This document shows, piece after piece, positions 10,860 through 21,309 of a DNA stretch of 64,000 nucleotides. The stretch comes from Owenia fusiformis (lineage: Eukaryota; Annelida; Polychaeta; Sabellida; Oweniidae). Both the position numbers and the translations under genes were made by a program. The notes under the pieces are model-generated. The model did no database searches and had not been told where the DNA came from. It worked only from the letters and a program-made list of their open reading frames with translations. How positions within the stretch are numbered: position 1 is the first letter of the stretch; every line of letters starts with the position of its first letter. The DNA is taken from positions 29,141,986 to 29,205,985 of the forward strand of contig CAIIXF020000004.1 in assembly GCA_903813345.2 (NCBI GenBank), written 5' to 3'.

Positions 10860-12350
10860 AATTTTTTTTATAATAATTGGCCTTGGCTTTCCATGTTTAT
10901 ATTCATCTTTTCTCATTTGCCTTCGTTGGTTTTGAATAGTTTAATCATAATTTGTTTTAAGCAGCTTAATTATCCCATATAAAAAAGTCTGCCAGTGAAA
11001 ATGTTATATCTTTGAATTGAATGAGTTAGTATAGAGTAATAAACTAAGCATGCTAGTCAATGTTACGGCACTGAGCTTAGAGATAACATGTATCAGCTAT
11101 GCCTAGTAGTGGCATAATTGGTCCAACACATAAATGCTAGAGAATCAGAATCAACAATCCTTGGCACATCTTCAAGTGTCTCTAAGCTTAATTTGCGTAT
11201 TCCTTACTCAAGTTAAAGTGTTTAAATATTAAATGTTTAAATAATTTACTTTAAATTTGGAAGAATTAAGTTCTAAATTGTTCGTACAAGTATGTGCCTT
11301 TTGGAAGTTATCTGGCTAATGTATCAAAGAATGGCGATTTCTCAATAATAATTATTAAGTTAATAGTTCTGTAGGTTGAAAAAGTTCACTTTAACTAAAA
11401 AATTCACCGCTGGTTTCACCGCTGTACGTGTGAACAGATTATTCAAGCTCCTTGCTTTGTCAAATTCAATTATGAATTGCCAAGGTTTTTCAACATTAGC
11501 GGCAATTTAATATATATATATGCATGTAGTAATTGTTTGGGTTCTTTCAAAATACCCGAAGGTTAATGAAATTTAATAATTGATAACTCAATGACTTGGA
11601 ACATCATATTCCAAATGTATAAGTAAACTGCACATACAGTATCCTGTTTATGGATTTCATTCATTCATTTCATTTATTTCTTGAATTTTTTCAGCTGCTC
11701 TGAGAATTTGTTAAAATATCTCCCCCTTTTTATTTACATTTATTTCTCCTTTTCTCAATTCCCCTGCATTGTTTCCCCCAATTTGTATTCATATAATGTC
11801 CACATTATGTAAGTTCCCATTCTTTTCAAATGATCAATTTTTCTGCCTGGATACCCTTTATATGAAATGATTGGTTAAGGTTCATCGAATTCCCATGGAT
11901 CTTTCCCCTTATTTTCAATTTCCTGATTATATTTTTCTAATCTGTTCACTTTAAGAAACGGGACCATAAGTTACCTTGATATAAATGACAAATATATACA
12001 ACAATGTTAGTGGCTTCAATCCTAGAACTGGTCATTTTTTTGCATCGGGAAGCTGTATCGTATGATCAAAAAGTTAGTATATAACTCTTTAAAATATGGT
12101 AACATAATTAAAACACTGAAGAAAACCGATTGAAATAAGAAATCCTGAAATCACACACAGGAAAAATTTAACCTGACAGATTGCCATTGGCGACCATCTC
12201 CTGCTATTGTTGGTTAATATGTCACCTGAAAACAGTTTGAGTTTGAAACTGTTTAATTGAGTTTGATAAAGCTGTTCTTTGATATCTCTCCATTTTAATT
12301 CCATTTCATTCTCTCAATCATAATTTTGTTAACCTATTTAATCGTAAACA
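10860..12350. other. AT-rich region without recognised genes
   Basis: No convincing ORF on either strand and no clear repeat pair. Contains ATATATATAT near 11510 and poly-T tracts. The minus-strand open stretch near 12089-12304 looks like chance. Confidence 0.4.
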
Positions 12351-12357
12351 TTTAAAA

Positions 12358-12620
12358 GAGCTCCAGGCTTTGTATCCTGAATTTCCTGAGGCAGCATGCC
12401 TAGATGTGGGGGACCTGGACTGGCTTCTGGAGCGATGCCTATTTCCCTCAGAGCCAGCAGGAATGAAAGTAGTGTTGGACCTTGATTGACTCCTGCTGGC
12501 TCTTTGTGCAGCCGCTCAGGCGCGCTTTTCTTTAAAACAATGTGCCTTGCCTGGTTCCCATGACTGCTGATGCCTATCCCCAGTTTGGCAAAATTATAAC
12601 CTCAGACCATCAGTTTCTGT
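12358..12620 (+). pseudogene. GC-richer coding-like fragment, unrecognised
   Basis: Forward frame reads QALYPEFPEAACLDVGDLDW then LLERCLFPSEPAG, meets TGA after VVLDLD, and continues in frame as LLLALCAAAQARFSLKQCAW, LVPMTADAYPQFGK. Its base composition is clearly richer in G+C than the surroundings. This suggests a captured or retrocopied exon. A short inverted repeat, GAGCCAGCAGGA/TCCTGCTGGCTC, spans the stop (12451-12504). No family recognised. Confidence 0.3.
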
Positions 12621-12871
12621 TCTAAATGACCTGGAAGTATCATCTTTTTGCCATGTGAGACTCCAAATCCCACGCAACCTGTGCAGTTTTCTATAATAAT
12701 TTTTGATTCTGTCTAGCATTTTTATATGCATTTTGTGATGGTACTGTTTGTTTCATACTGTGATGACCCTTTCACTTTAATTCTTCTGAACTGAACAAGA
12801 AGTCTCCCAGTGGTTTGTGGTCCTTGTCTGTTTTTCTGTTCAGAGAAAATCCACCTCCATAAGTTTGGCAA

Positions 12872-13155
12872 CCTTAGCCCCCCCCATTAAAACTACTTGT
12901 TAAAGCCTCTTTACATTTGAATTTTTATGTACATAACCTGTGATACAATATTGATGTAAACGTAACTTGACTTTATTTCCAATACCTCCTAATTCTCCCA
13001 ATTAATTCAGGAAAGAATTGAGGAAATTTAGAGGTTTTGGAAATCAAGTCAATTTGCGTTTCCATCAATATTATAAGTATTTTCATTGCACGTTAAGTAT
13101 ATAAAAATTCAAACGTAAAGAGGCTTTAACACGTAATTCAATGGGGGAGCTTAGG
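12872..13155. mobile_element. fold-back (MITE-like) element with about 135-bp arms
   Basis: The left arm begins CCTTAGCCCCCCCCAT and the right arm ends ATGGGGGAGCTTAGG. They pair through TGTTAAAGCCTCTTTAC / GTAAAGAGGCTTTAACA and AATATTGATG/CATCAATATT to a centre near 13010 with almost no loop. No internal ORF and no obvious target duplication. Such long near-perfect arms point to a fold-back DNA element. Confidence 0.8.
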
Positions 13156-13287
13156 AGGGGAGTGTACAACATATATTTTCACTACAAAAGTGTCATCCTT
13201 CAAGTCCTTTTCAAGATCTTAAGTCCTATTGCAAACTTTTCATCTGTTGTCTTAATATTTATGCATGTGCTCGACATGCTTCTAGAG

Positions 13288-13447
13288 TTAGGACAGATGC
13301 ACATATTTGTGGCACACAAACTTGCCATTTCTTACAAAATACTGCAGCCATTGTATACTTTTAGTGCTGCAGGTCTTCTGATGTCTTTTCAGGTTGTTTG
13401 ATCTCATAACATGCCCACATTTCTCACACAGTGAATCGGGCATCCTT
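13288..13447 (-). pseudogene. zinc-finger exon, copy A
   Basis: After the acceptor CTGTTGCAG the exon reads RMPDSLCEKCGHVMRSNNLK then RHQKTCSTKSIQWLQYFVRN and stops at 13288. C-x2-C-x12-H-x4-C is a C2HC-type finger (CEKC ... RHQKTC). A second Cys lies in GKFVCHKY. It is the first of three related copies on this strand with homologous 3' intron-like sequence. A stop soon after the finger suggests a decayed or terminal exon. Confidence 0.55.
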
Positions 13448-13790
13448 CTGCAACAGAATCATTTCAAGATATCACATTTAAAACTAATAAATGGTGATTT
13501 AACAATGATTTTATTTTTTAAATAAAAAGTTAAGACAATTATTGTGGCATTGTTGGATCCTTAGCTTATACAATGAAAAGATAAAATCAAAAATTAATAA
13601 ACTTAATAGATCTAATGCAAACTGTTTAAATCTATAGTTTACATTTTTTTACTTTTTTAATCAAATTACTACTCTAGATCATCATATAAACTCACCATAT
13701 ACGAACAAAAACATATATGGTTAAAGTATCACAAAATAACTTTAAATCCATATAAAACAAAAACACATAATGTTTAAGTATTACAACATA
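13448..13790. repeat. flank of duplicated exon unit
   Basis: Sequence upstream of copy A on the minus strand (ATTTAAAACTAATAAATGGTGATTTAAC and following) recurs next to copy B (about 14100-14290) and partly next to copy C (15213-15385). The duplicated unit therefore includes noncoding DNA as well as the exon. Confidence 0.7.
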
Positions 13791-13859
13791 TATTATCACT
13801 AAAACAAAAGTGTCCTTTTTCAGAAAGAAATGACTTCATCTTCAGTCCTATGGAAAACT

Positions 13860-14078
13860 TTATCTGTTCTTCAAATAAATATGTACATGTTTGTGATGCT
13901 TGTAAAGCGATGGCAAATGCATATAGTCATTGAGGTGCTTATTGCAAACAAACTTTCCATTCCTTAGGGAATGCTCAAGCCATTGTATGTTCTTATTGGT
14001 ACATGTTTGCTGATGTCTCGGAGATTGTTTGTTCACATGATATGTCCATACTTCTAACAAAGAGAGTTTGGCATCCTT
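13860..14078 (-). pseudogene. zinc-finger exon, copy B (Cys lost)
   Basis: Same exon as copy A after the acceptor GGTTCAG, but the finger is altered: the residues aligned to CEKCGHVM read LEVWTYHV, so both N-terminal Cys ligands are missing. The remainder (RHQQTCTNKNIQWLEHSLRN, then GKFVCNKHL) is conserved and stays open to 13860, past the point where copy A stops. Flanking intron-like sequence (14100-14290) matches that of copies A and C. Confidence 0.5.
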
Positions 14079-14269
14079 CTGAACCAGAATCATATCAAGA
14101 TATCACATTTAAAACTAATAAATGGTGATTTAACAATAATTTTATTTTTTAAATAAAAAAATATGACAATTATTGTGACATTGTTAGATCCCTAGCTTAT
14201 ATTATGAAAAGATAAAAATCAAAAATAATAAACTTAATATATCTTATGCAAACTGTTTAAATCTATAGA

Positions 14270-14350
14270 TTACTTTTTAATCTATAGTTTACTTTTTTGA
14301 TCTATAGTTTACTTTTTTGATCTATAGTTTAATATTTTTGTTTAGTGTAA
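14270..14350. repeat. short tandem repeat TTTTTGATCTATAGTTTAC
   Basis: About four copies of a 19-21 base unit, all containing CTATAGTTTA or a close variant, in an AT-rich segment at the end of the copy B flank. Confidence 0.7.
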
Positions 14351-14598
14351 AAACAAAAGGTAATTTTTATTCCCCCTGCTGACACACTGGGAAGAATACA
14401 TTTAAAGTACACAGAAAGGCCCATTATATGACAATGAAATTATTATTGATATAAACATGGCCCATAATTATTTCCCATATTCGTTCATAAATGTAATTTC
14501 TCTTTTGGTACAAATAGTTTGCCCTGAAAAGGGCTGTGGTTTGTTGTTAGGGTTGTACTTGTTGCTTGTTTTTGTCTCGTGCAAGTCTTACACAGAGG

Positions 14599-15040
14599 AT
14601 GCATTTGGACATGTCACATCCTCTACAGGGCCAATGATACTGGACATAATGGTTGCAGCAATATCTGTGTCCACATCTGCAGAGGTACAAATTGTTCCTC
14701 TTGATTAACTTGATAGCACATTTCACGGATTTCCAAGGTATGATGTGTTCTAAAACAGAGAATGCATTTGGACATGTCACATCCTCTACACGGCCAATGA
14801 TACTGGACATAATGGTTGCAGCAATATCTGTGTCCACATCTGCAGAGGTACAAATTGTTCCTCTTGTTTAACTTGATAGCACATTTCACGGATTTCCAAG
14901 GTATGATGTGTTCTAACACAGAAAATGCATTTGGACATGTCACATCCTCTACATGGCCAATGATACTAGACATAATGGTTGCAGCAGTATCTGTGTACAC
15001 CTCCGCAGAGGAACAAATCTTTCCTCTTGGTTAAATTGCA
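14599..15040 (-). repeat. 163-bp tandem repeat encoding a Cys-rich motif
   Basis: Landmark ATGCATTTGGACATGTCACA starts at 14599, 14762 and 14925, giving a period of 163. On the minus strand each unit can encode LYLCRCGHRYCCNHYVQYHW then PCRGCDMSKCILC, a pattern of closely spaced Cys and His that looks like a zinc-binding module. Because 163 is not a multiple of 3, successive units fall in different frames. Either the units are separate exons or the array is a non-coding amplification of one exon. Units are highly similar. Confidence 0.75.
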
Positions 15041-15049
15041 GCTCTTGAA

Positions 15050-15211
15050 CACACGCATGCTTACATAGTTACATATTAGCACATATTTGTGGCACACAAG
15101 CTTGTCATTTCTTACAGAAAACTGCAGCCATTGTATAGTTTTAGTGCTGCAGGTCTTCTGATGTCTTTTCAGGTTGTTTGATCTCATAACATGCCCACAT
15201 TTCTCACACAG
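15050..15211 (-). pseudogene. zinc-finger exon, copy C
   Basis: Third copy, reading LCEKCGHVMRSNNLKRHQKT and C-STKTIQWLQFSVRNDKLVCHKY. The Cys and His ligands are intact, but the 5' edge lacks the acceptor seen in copies A and B. The sequence changes abruptly at about 15212 to intron-like repeat DNA. It continues into CNLTKRKDLFLCGGVHRY, linking it to the last 163-bp unit. Confidence 0.5.
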
Positions 15212-15600
15212 TAAATAAATGGTGATTTAACAATAATTTTATTTCTTAAAAAAAAATTATGATAATGATAATTATTGTGGCATTGTTGGATCCTTAGCTT
15301 ATACTATGAAAAGATAAAAATCAAAAATTCATAAACTTAATAGATCTAATGCAAACTGTTTAAATCTATAGTTTACTTTTTTAATGACATTACTTTTGAT
15401 TACGCAATACTAAATCTTTACATGAGCAGACGGCAGGATTCATATTCATATGTCCAAACATGATTTTATGATTTTTGTAACACGGAGGAATTAAAGAAAC
15501 ATAAACATATTACATAAAAACAGCTACTCTTCTGTAATCAATGTGTTATTCTTTCACACATTGATTCTCAAATTATCAAAACTATCAAAGTACTTATAAC

Positions 15601-16697
15601 ATATATTTTCCGCATACCTGAAAAAGAATCTCATTCTCTCATTCTATAGTAATGTCATTGTCTCTTAAATGTACAAGTAACTGTATCTCATGTCTTGGTC
15701 TGATTAATGGATTGGTTTTATTTATTTATTTTATTAAAGTGTCATGAGTTATAAAACATATAAAATACAATTAAAACACCCCAGGCCGACAACGACCTAT
15801 AGGACACTATAAATACATGTAAATCATTTATATAGAAAGTTTTCACGAAGTTTCAGCATTTGGGCACAGGCCTTTGCAACATATAGGTAAATACTAATAT
15901 TGCTCATTAAGGTTACAGGAGTTGCTTAATCTATAGGGTTAATATTGTTATCATGAATAGAAGTGTTATTATCATGTGCAGTATTGGGATTTTCTCCCTT
16001 ATACGTTTGATAGGTTTGATGATGTCTGATAGGTTCCTTGCTTCTCTTTTCTCCTCGAGTGTGTAGTACTTCTTGGTCCAGGGTACTCGTTTGACTCTAG
16101 GGGGTGTAAATGTCATCACTACCCTCCTCTTATCAATGTGTTCTTTCTTTACAGATGATGTAAATTATCAAATTGCTCATTACATAAGTATTTTCCGCAT
16201 ACCTGAAAAAGAATCTCATTCTCTCATTCTAAAGCAATGTCATAGTCTCTTAAATGTACAAGTACTTGTATCTCACATCTTGGTCTGATTAATGGATTGG
16301 TTACAGGAGTTGCTTGATATACAGGGTGTCCCGAAAGTATGCCCCCCCCTAGGCAGACATACCCCAATGTTCCCATAGAATGTGTCATATATCATTTTAA
16401 AGCTTGTCCAAAGTTACATTGATTTGCCAAGTATCATGGTTCAACTCACAAACGGGAAAAAGTTACACACATTTTAAAATGTAGTGTTTTACCAAAATTA
16501 AAGTTCAATTTTACACAAAATTAAGCGTTCTCGGGTCTCCCTTGGCTATGTGCTCATTACATGAGTATTTTCCGCATACTTGAAAAAGAATCTCATTCTC
16601 TCATTCTAAAGCAATGTCATAGTCTCTTAAATGTACAAGTACTTGTATCTCACATCTTGGTCTGATTAATGGATTGGTTACAGGAGTTGCTTGATTT
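15601..16697. repeat. three copies of a 120-150 bp repeat, one interrupted
   Basis: The block TTCCGCATACCTGAAAAAGA to TGGATTGGTTACAGGAGTTG occurs at about 15608-15718, 16190-16314 and 16570-16694. The second and third copies are nearly identical. They are separated by about 240 bp that begins at 16322 with CAGGGTGTCCCGAAAGTATG after TA, a mariner-type terminus. No matching second terminus was found, so the insertion looks one-sided or truncated. Confidence 0.75.
15720..15910. other. possible retroelement 3' end
   Basis: A TTTATTTATTTATTTTATT tract followed by ATAAAACACCCCAGGCCGACAA-type sequence resembles the 3' end of a minus-strand non-LTR element, but no coding part is attached. Weak. Confidence 0.2.
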
Positions 16698-16699
16698 TT

Positions 16700-17300
16700 T
16701 TTCTTTAGCTCTATAAACCCTGAAATTGTATCACCAAGTATAAATTGCATTACATATATATTAAATTCAAACATTATTGATTATTTCCAAATTTGTATGT
16801 TGTTGATTCAGGCTCTTGACTGTTAGCAATGAAACTGGGGCCACCCTCTGGTATGAACCTTTTTGCTGTGGTTCTCTGGATTACTGAAAATAGTTACACT
16901 TGAAACCTTGAGTGGTGGTGATTAACATTGGGGCCACCCTCTATAATGTAACTTTAATCTCAGGCTCACTGTCTCCTGGGTCTGAACCACACCACACCAT
17001 ATCTGAATTAAAGGATTAGATACACACTAAAAATATTGATAATGACACTAAAATTCAGAATTCAAAGATCACGTGCATGTAAGGATTAGATGATTAAATG
17101 TCTATTCAGCGATCAACTTGCAAGCAAAAATATTTTTCAGAAAAAATACATATGCAGGAGTACTTTTTGTGTTCTAAAAAATACCGGTATTTAAATTATG
17201 ATAAAAACACATTATTTAAGCAAATGTTTCTCTATCACCCTTTCTCCTGTTTAAGAGGTGTGCTTACATCCATTATGAAAAGTAAGTAAAGCAGGCATGG
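16700..17300. other. no recognised gene; small internal repeat
   Basis: GGGGCCACCCTCT occurs twice (about 16838 and 16930). AT-rich otherwise. Confidence 0.35.
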
Positions 17301-17410
17301 TATATAATGCATTTCATTGGAGAACTTTTGCTGAATTCCTGCATTCTAGCTCTTGTTGTTGATTCAACCACAGTTGAGTTGTTGGTCATCTACTTCTACA
17401 CTCTGATTAC

Positions 17411-17906
17411 TAGGGGTGGGACGGATAACCGAAATACCGAAAAACCGCGGTTCATAGCCTTCGGATCGGTTTTCGGATCACGGCCCTACTTTCGGATCGT
17501 TTTCGGATTAATATTTCATTGGTCAAGTATCAATAAAACAGTTAAAAACACTGTTTTACAGCAACATTTTTGATATTCCTAGTCCCTACCTCGTCTGTCT
17601 TGTCTGTTGCTAGCTCACTCGTTTACTAGATTCGTTTCGTATCCGCTTATTCGTATCCCTCGGTAATCAATCATGTGGTCCCTGGTACTATATTCTTTAG
17701 TCGTGTATTCTAAATAATATGTATCGTTCATGAAATACTATAACATAAAATTCCATCTATAAAATATTGTTATAACGTGTCATAATTGAGGTAATCATGT
17801 CAATCAATACAAATCCTTAAAATGAATGAACCGAACCGAAAAAACCGAACCGACGGCTGATGATCCGAAAAACCAAACCGAACCGAACCGAACCGTCCCA
17901 TCCCTA
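17411..17906. mobile_element. hAT-type non-autonomous element with 8-bp target duplication
   Basis: The element starts TAGGGGTGGGACGG and ends CCGTCCCATCCCTA, inverted copies of each other. It is flanked on both sides by CTGATTAC (17403-17410 and 17907-17914), a perfect 8-bp target duplication as expected for hAT. Subterminal regions are rich in CCGAA/TTCGG motifs (CGAACCGAACCGAACCG at the right), a feature of many hAT MITEs. No transposase is encoded in the 496 bp. The perfect duplication suggests the insertion has not been rearranged. Confidence 0.93.
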
Positions 17907-17914
17907 CTGATTAC

Positions 17915-18795
17915 CATATCTTTAGTGAGTGTAAATATGTGTAGCAACAATCTCTATAAAAGATATGTCGGAGTGGCTTCCACTAGATGTAGGAGCGTGG
18001 AGTTGGTTGGTTGGAATATCTTGATATGACCACAAATACACATAAAATTGATATAAAAAAATTTTCAGATCTGAATATCAAATGATTATATAACCTTTAC
18101 TGACATAAATCAAATTGAGGCTCAAATCACATTTGAAATCACATTGGGAGCCTGGAATGAATTAATGGAAATAGTTTACACAGTCATGCTTTATACATGT
18201 ATATGCAAATGCATCAAATATGATTTTTCGATGCAGTATTGATTGGATCGACATAACATATGACAATTTAATGAAATACAATAATCTATAAAATATATTT
18301 AGACAAACTATCACAGTTTTATATAAAATTAAAGCTAAGTTCATGTATAATTAACTCACAGCAGTAATGCATTTAAAGTTAGACTCAACATTTTATTGAA
18401 ACAATATTTATTGATCACAATATGAATATTTTGTAAAATTCACTCTTGAGAATCTTATAAAAGTAAGTACAAACTTGTTATTAAGTATTATTCTCATTCA
18501 AATTAATTCATTCACTGCATAATATAATATTGCACATGTTTGCAACATATTTAATTGAGCACAGAAATTATGACATATACAGATAAATGCTACATACACC
18601 CAATTAACACATACCATGATATTCAAGGCTAATCAATAAATAATGGGAGGATTTATATGGTTTTTAAGTGTTTGAAATTGAATGAATAAAGGGTGGGGAA
18701 TGATTTGAAGTACATTTTACTCTGCTGTAAAATTGATCAAAAATCAGATCAAGGTTGGTTAGAATCCTGCAAAATATGGAACTTAGGTAAATTGG
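17915..18795. other. AT-rich region without recognised genes
   Basis: No repeats or coding signal that I can support. Confidence 0.35.
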
Positions 18796-19147
18796 TAAAT
18801 TATCACCAACATTCATCGATATCAAGTTCACAAAGCCTTCTAACAAATCCTTGCCTCATTCTTAAGGTGCTCCATCTCCCTGGCCTTCAGTTGAGACCAG
18901 GATCCCAATCTTCAATCTGCAATCTTCGCGGTCAGGCTTTTTAGTTCCTGAAACGTTGTATCAAAGGACCCAGCTTCAATTCCTTGTGCTTGTATTGTCC
19001 CTGTAGTAAATTAACAAACAACGTGATCTTTAGCTGGGATTCGTTATCAGAGGCATTCGTTATGTTGATCGATATATTCTGGAGTATGTCTTTGTCGGAT
19101 TTGTTATCACTCCATTCAATATGGACATTAGATTCAGAAGTAACCAT
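18796..19147 (-). pseudogene. coding-like relic with coiled-coil character
   Basis: Minus-strand frame from 19147 reads VTSESNVHIEWSDNKSDKDI and on to FVNLLQ. A TTACTACAG sequence there could be a splice acceptor. A second frame then gives GTIQAQGIEAGSFDTTFQEL, KSLTAKIAD, a TGA, then SWSQLKAREMEHLKNEARI with heptad-like spacing and another stop. The frame change and stops indicate decay, or missed introns. Family not recognised. Confidence 0.3.
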
Positions 19148-19599
19148 GTAATGAATGTGGAGTGCAGCAATCCATCAATACAATCTATCTGCAGTTGTAC
19201 GAAATACTTTGTTCAAGTCGGAACAGACTGCATCATTTAGTAACTCCTAACATTTTCATATTATAACTATTAGATTATTTCTGAAATATGTTCACAGAAC
19301 ACAGTCCATAATTCAAAAATCTTTATTGATCCTAATCAATCCTAATTAATTCAAAATCCTTTTATTTTATTTCAATTGAATAATTGTATCTGAAGTCTTT
19401 GTCAACGTATAGCTCTTGTTGTTAGGCAGGTTTCTGGTTGGTACCCACAGCATAGATTCTCTTCATCTTCTGTTTTAGGGTGCCTGCTCTTTTTAAAACA
19501 TCTAATATCAAGGAAGGATATTTCTAACTTTCAGAAGAGTATCCTCTAGTTCTTGTTTGCAGTAACATGGCATAGTAGATTACATACATGACATAATGC

Positions 19600-20530
19600 T
19601 GTAAGTTCACTGTGAGTATTACCTTGTTTTATCACACTGATGTTTTGCAGCCACAATCATCATTGCAACACACTCCACCCTTCCTTCAATCACATTTCCT
19701 GGTTCCACACTTGTATTTAAAGCACACTGATTTTGTAAAATTCATTACAGTTTGGAGTTGCTAGGCCTTTTCCAGGCTGACCTTCTTGCGAAGGGAATGG
19801 TTCCACAAGGTAAATCTCTTTCCATTTTAATTTTTCTATCAGGTTGATAGGCAGCACACTCAGCAGACAGGCAGCACACTGAAATTTTTGACTTGATATT
19901 TACAACAAACTTCGCCTATTGACAATGAAAATGTTCCCATTTCTTTGAGCCATAGATTGCGCATGAAATCTAGTCATATGCAATCGTTCTCAGGTTCTCC
20001 CTTAATATTTTCATGTCTTTGTTAATAGCAACACTGACAGTTGCATCAAATAAAAAAATACTTGTCCTTGCTGATCTAAGCCACGTGCACATCTCCCCGT
20101 TTCTTGGACATAATCCAGTATTGAAGGGGGCAAGCCCCAGTGCATTACAAGATCTGTGTCTGGTATGTCAATACACATGTCAAGTGCAATAGTGGCAACT
20201 AGACATCCCATTGTAGAACACTCTTGTGAAATTGTCAACAATCCTCTTCTCTATAGATATGTCTTGTGCACATCTTCCTGTTTCTTGGACATAATTAAGT
20301 ATTGAAGGGGACACACCCCAGTGCATTGCAAGATCTGTGTCTGGTATGTCAATACACATGCCAAGTGCAATAGTGGCAACTAGAAATCTCATTGTAGAGC
20401 ACTCCTTTGTGAAATTAGCAACAATTCTCTTCTCTGTAGAGATGTCAGATGAGGAATGGTATCTCTCTACAAGCCTGTTGTCCACAGTTCCCTTTCCACT
20501 TTCCTATTCTTTGTCTGATATTGGTGGATT
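19600..20530 (-). pseudogene. RecQ-like helicase C-terminal fragment, internally duplicated
   Basis: The minus strand reads VERYHSSSDISTEKRIVANF then TKECSTMRFLVATIALGMCI, DIPDTDLAMHWG and SILNYVQETGRCA. This corresponds to the second RecA-like lobe of RecQ helicases: YHS, F-V-A-T-I-A-x-G-M-x-I-D motif V and Y-V-Q-E-T-G-R motif VI. The invariant RAGRDG after motif VI reads RCAQD or RCARG. A 187-bp segment is duplicated (about 20072-20258 and 20259-20445), so motifs V and VI occur twice in different frames. Further downstream, CCNDDCGCKTSV may be the zinc-binding tail. The helicase lobe 1 with the Walker motifs is absent. Expanded RecQ-like genes are common in invertebrate genomes and sometimes transposon-linked. 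Confidence 0.7.
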
Positions 20531-20804
20531 AAAAGCATCCCTTGTAAGACAGCTAGATATTTAGTGCTTCATTCGCGTTGTTTCCTAAGAAGTAGTGTGC
20601 ACAGAACTGGAATTGAACAAAACATTTTCACATTGACTTTGGTAGATATGTCATTACATAAGTAATTGTACTTTTTATCATCAGTGCAACATTTTGGTTT
20701 AAGGTCATCTATTTGATCCTTTCCCATTATGTTTTAGGCCCATAACTGTTCAATACCAAATCAGAGAGTTTATAAGTTTAGCATAAGGGTAAAATATCTA
20801 TATA

Positions 20805-21300
20805 CAGGGTGTTCAATAAATAAGGTGAAAGATATTGTATCTTTTTCTTAATATTGCACCAATCACATGTCTTAGCAAGACTTCAGGAAATGGGCAAAAA
20901 TGGGTTTGAAAGTGTGTTTAGAGAGTGGGTGAATAGGCATAAGAAGTGTATAGCTAGAGATGGACATTATGTTTAATAGCTTATTTTCATGACAATGGGA
21001 CTTTAGGACTGTTTTTATATTGTATTTGTGGTATTAATAGACCTGGGAGTATGAATAAAGCTATCGGAAAGAATAAATATGTTTAGGAAAGTTGTGACGT
21101 AAACAAACTCGCCCTGCCTTTTTGTTGTTTGGGTTGCTATAGCAATAGCAACCACAACTCTGGCCAATCAAATAGAAGACGCTTTAAATTTACAGAATAA
21201 AGGTAAAAAGGTTTGGGCTACAAACTCTGAAAATCTCATCAAGATTGGTGCAATATTAAGAAAGATACAATATCTTTCACTTTATTTATTGAACACCCTG
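20805..21300. mobile_element. mariner/Tc1-type MITE with about 60-bp inverted repeats
   Basis: Left end CAGGGTGTTCAATAAATAAG and right end TTTATTTATTGAACACCCTG are inverted copies flanked by TA. The match continues inward through GAAAGATATTGTATCTTT and AATATTGCACCAATC for about 60 bases with one short indel. No ORF in the 496 bp. Target TA and the CAGGGTG terminus fit the mariner/Tc1 superfamily. Confidence 0.93.
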
Positions 21301-21309
21301 TAGTCTATT

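Noticed and set aside
15931-16119. Minus-strand ORF with KRVPWTKK as an animal transposon C-terminal domain
   Set aside because: Only a few residues resemble the R-x-P-W-T motif, and the order relative to the zinc-finger exons is wrong.
16322-16560. Complete mariner-type MITE
   Set aside because: Only one CAGGGTGTCCC terminus found; no inverted partner before the interrupted repeat resumes.
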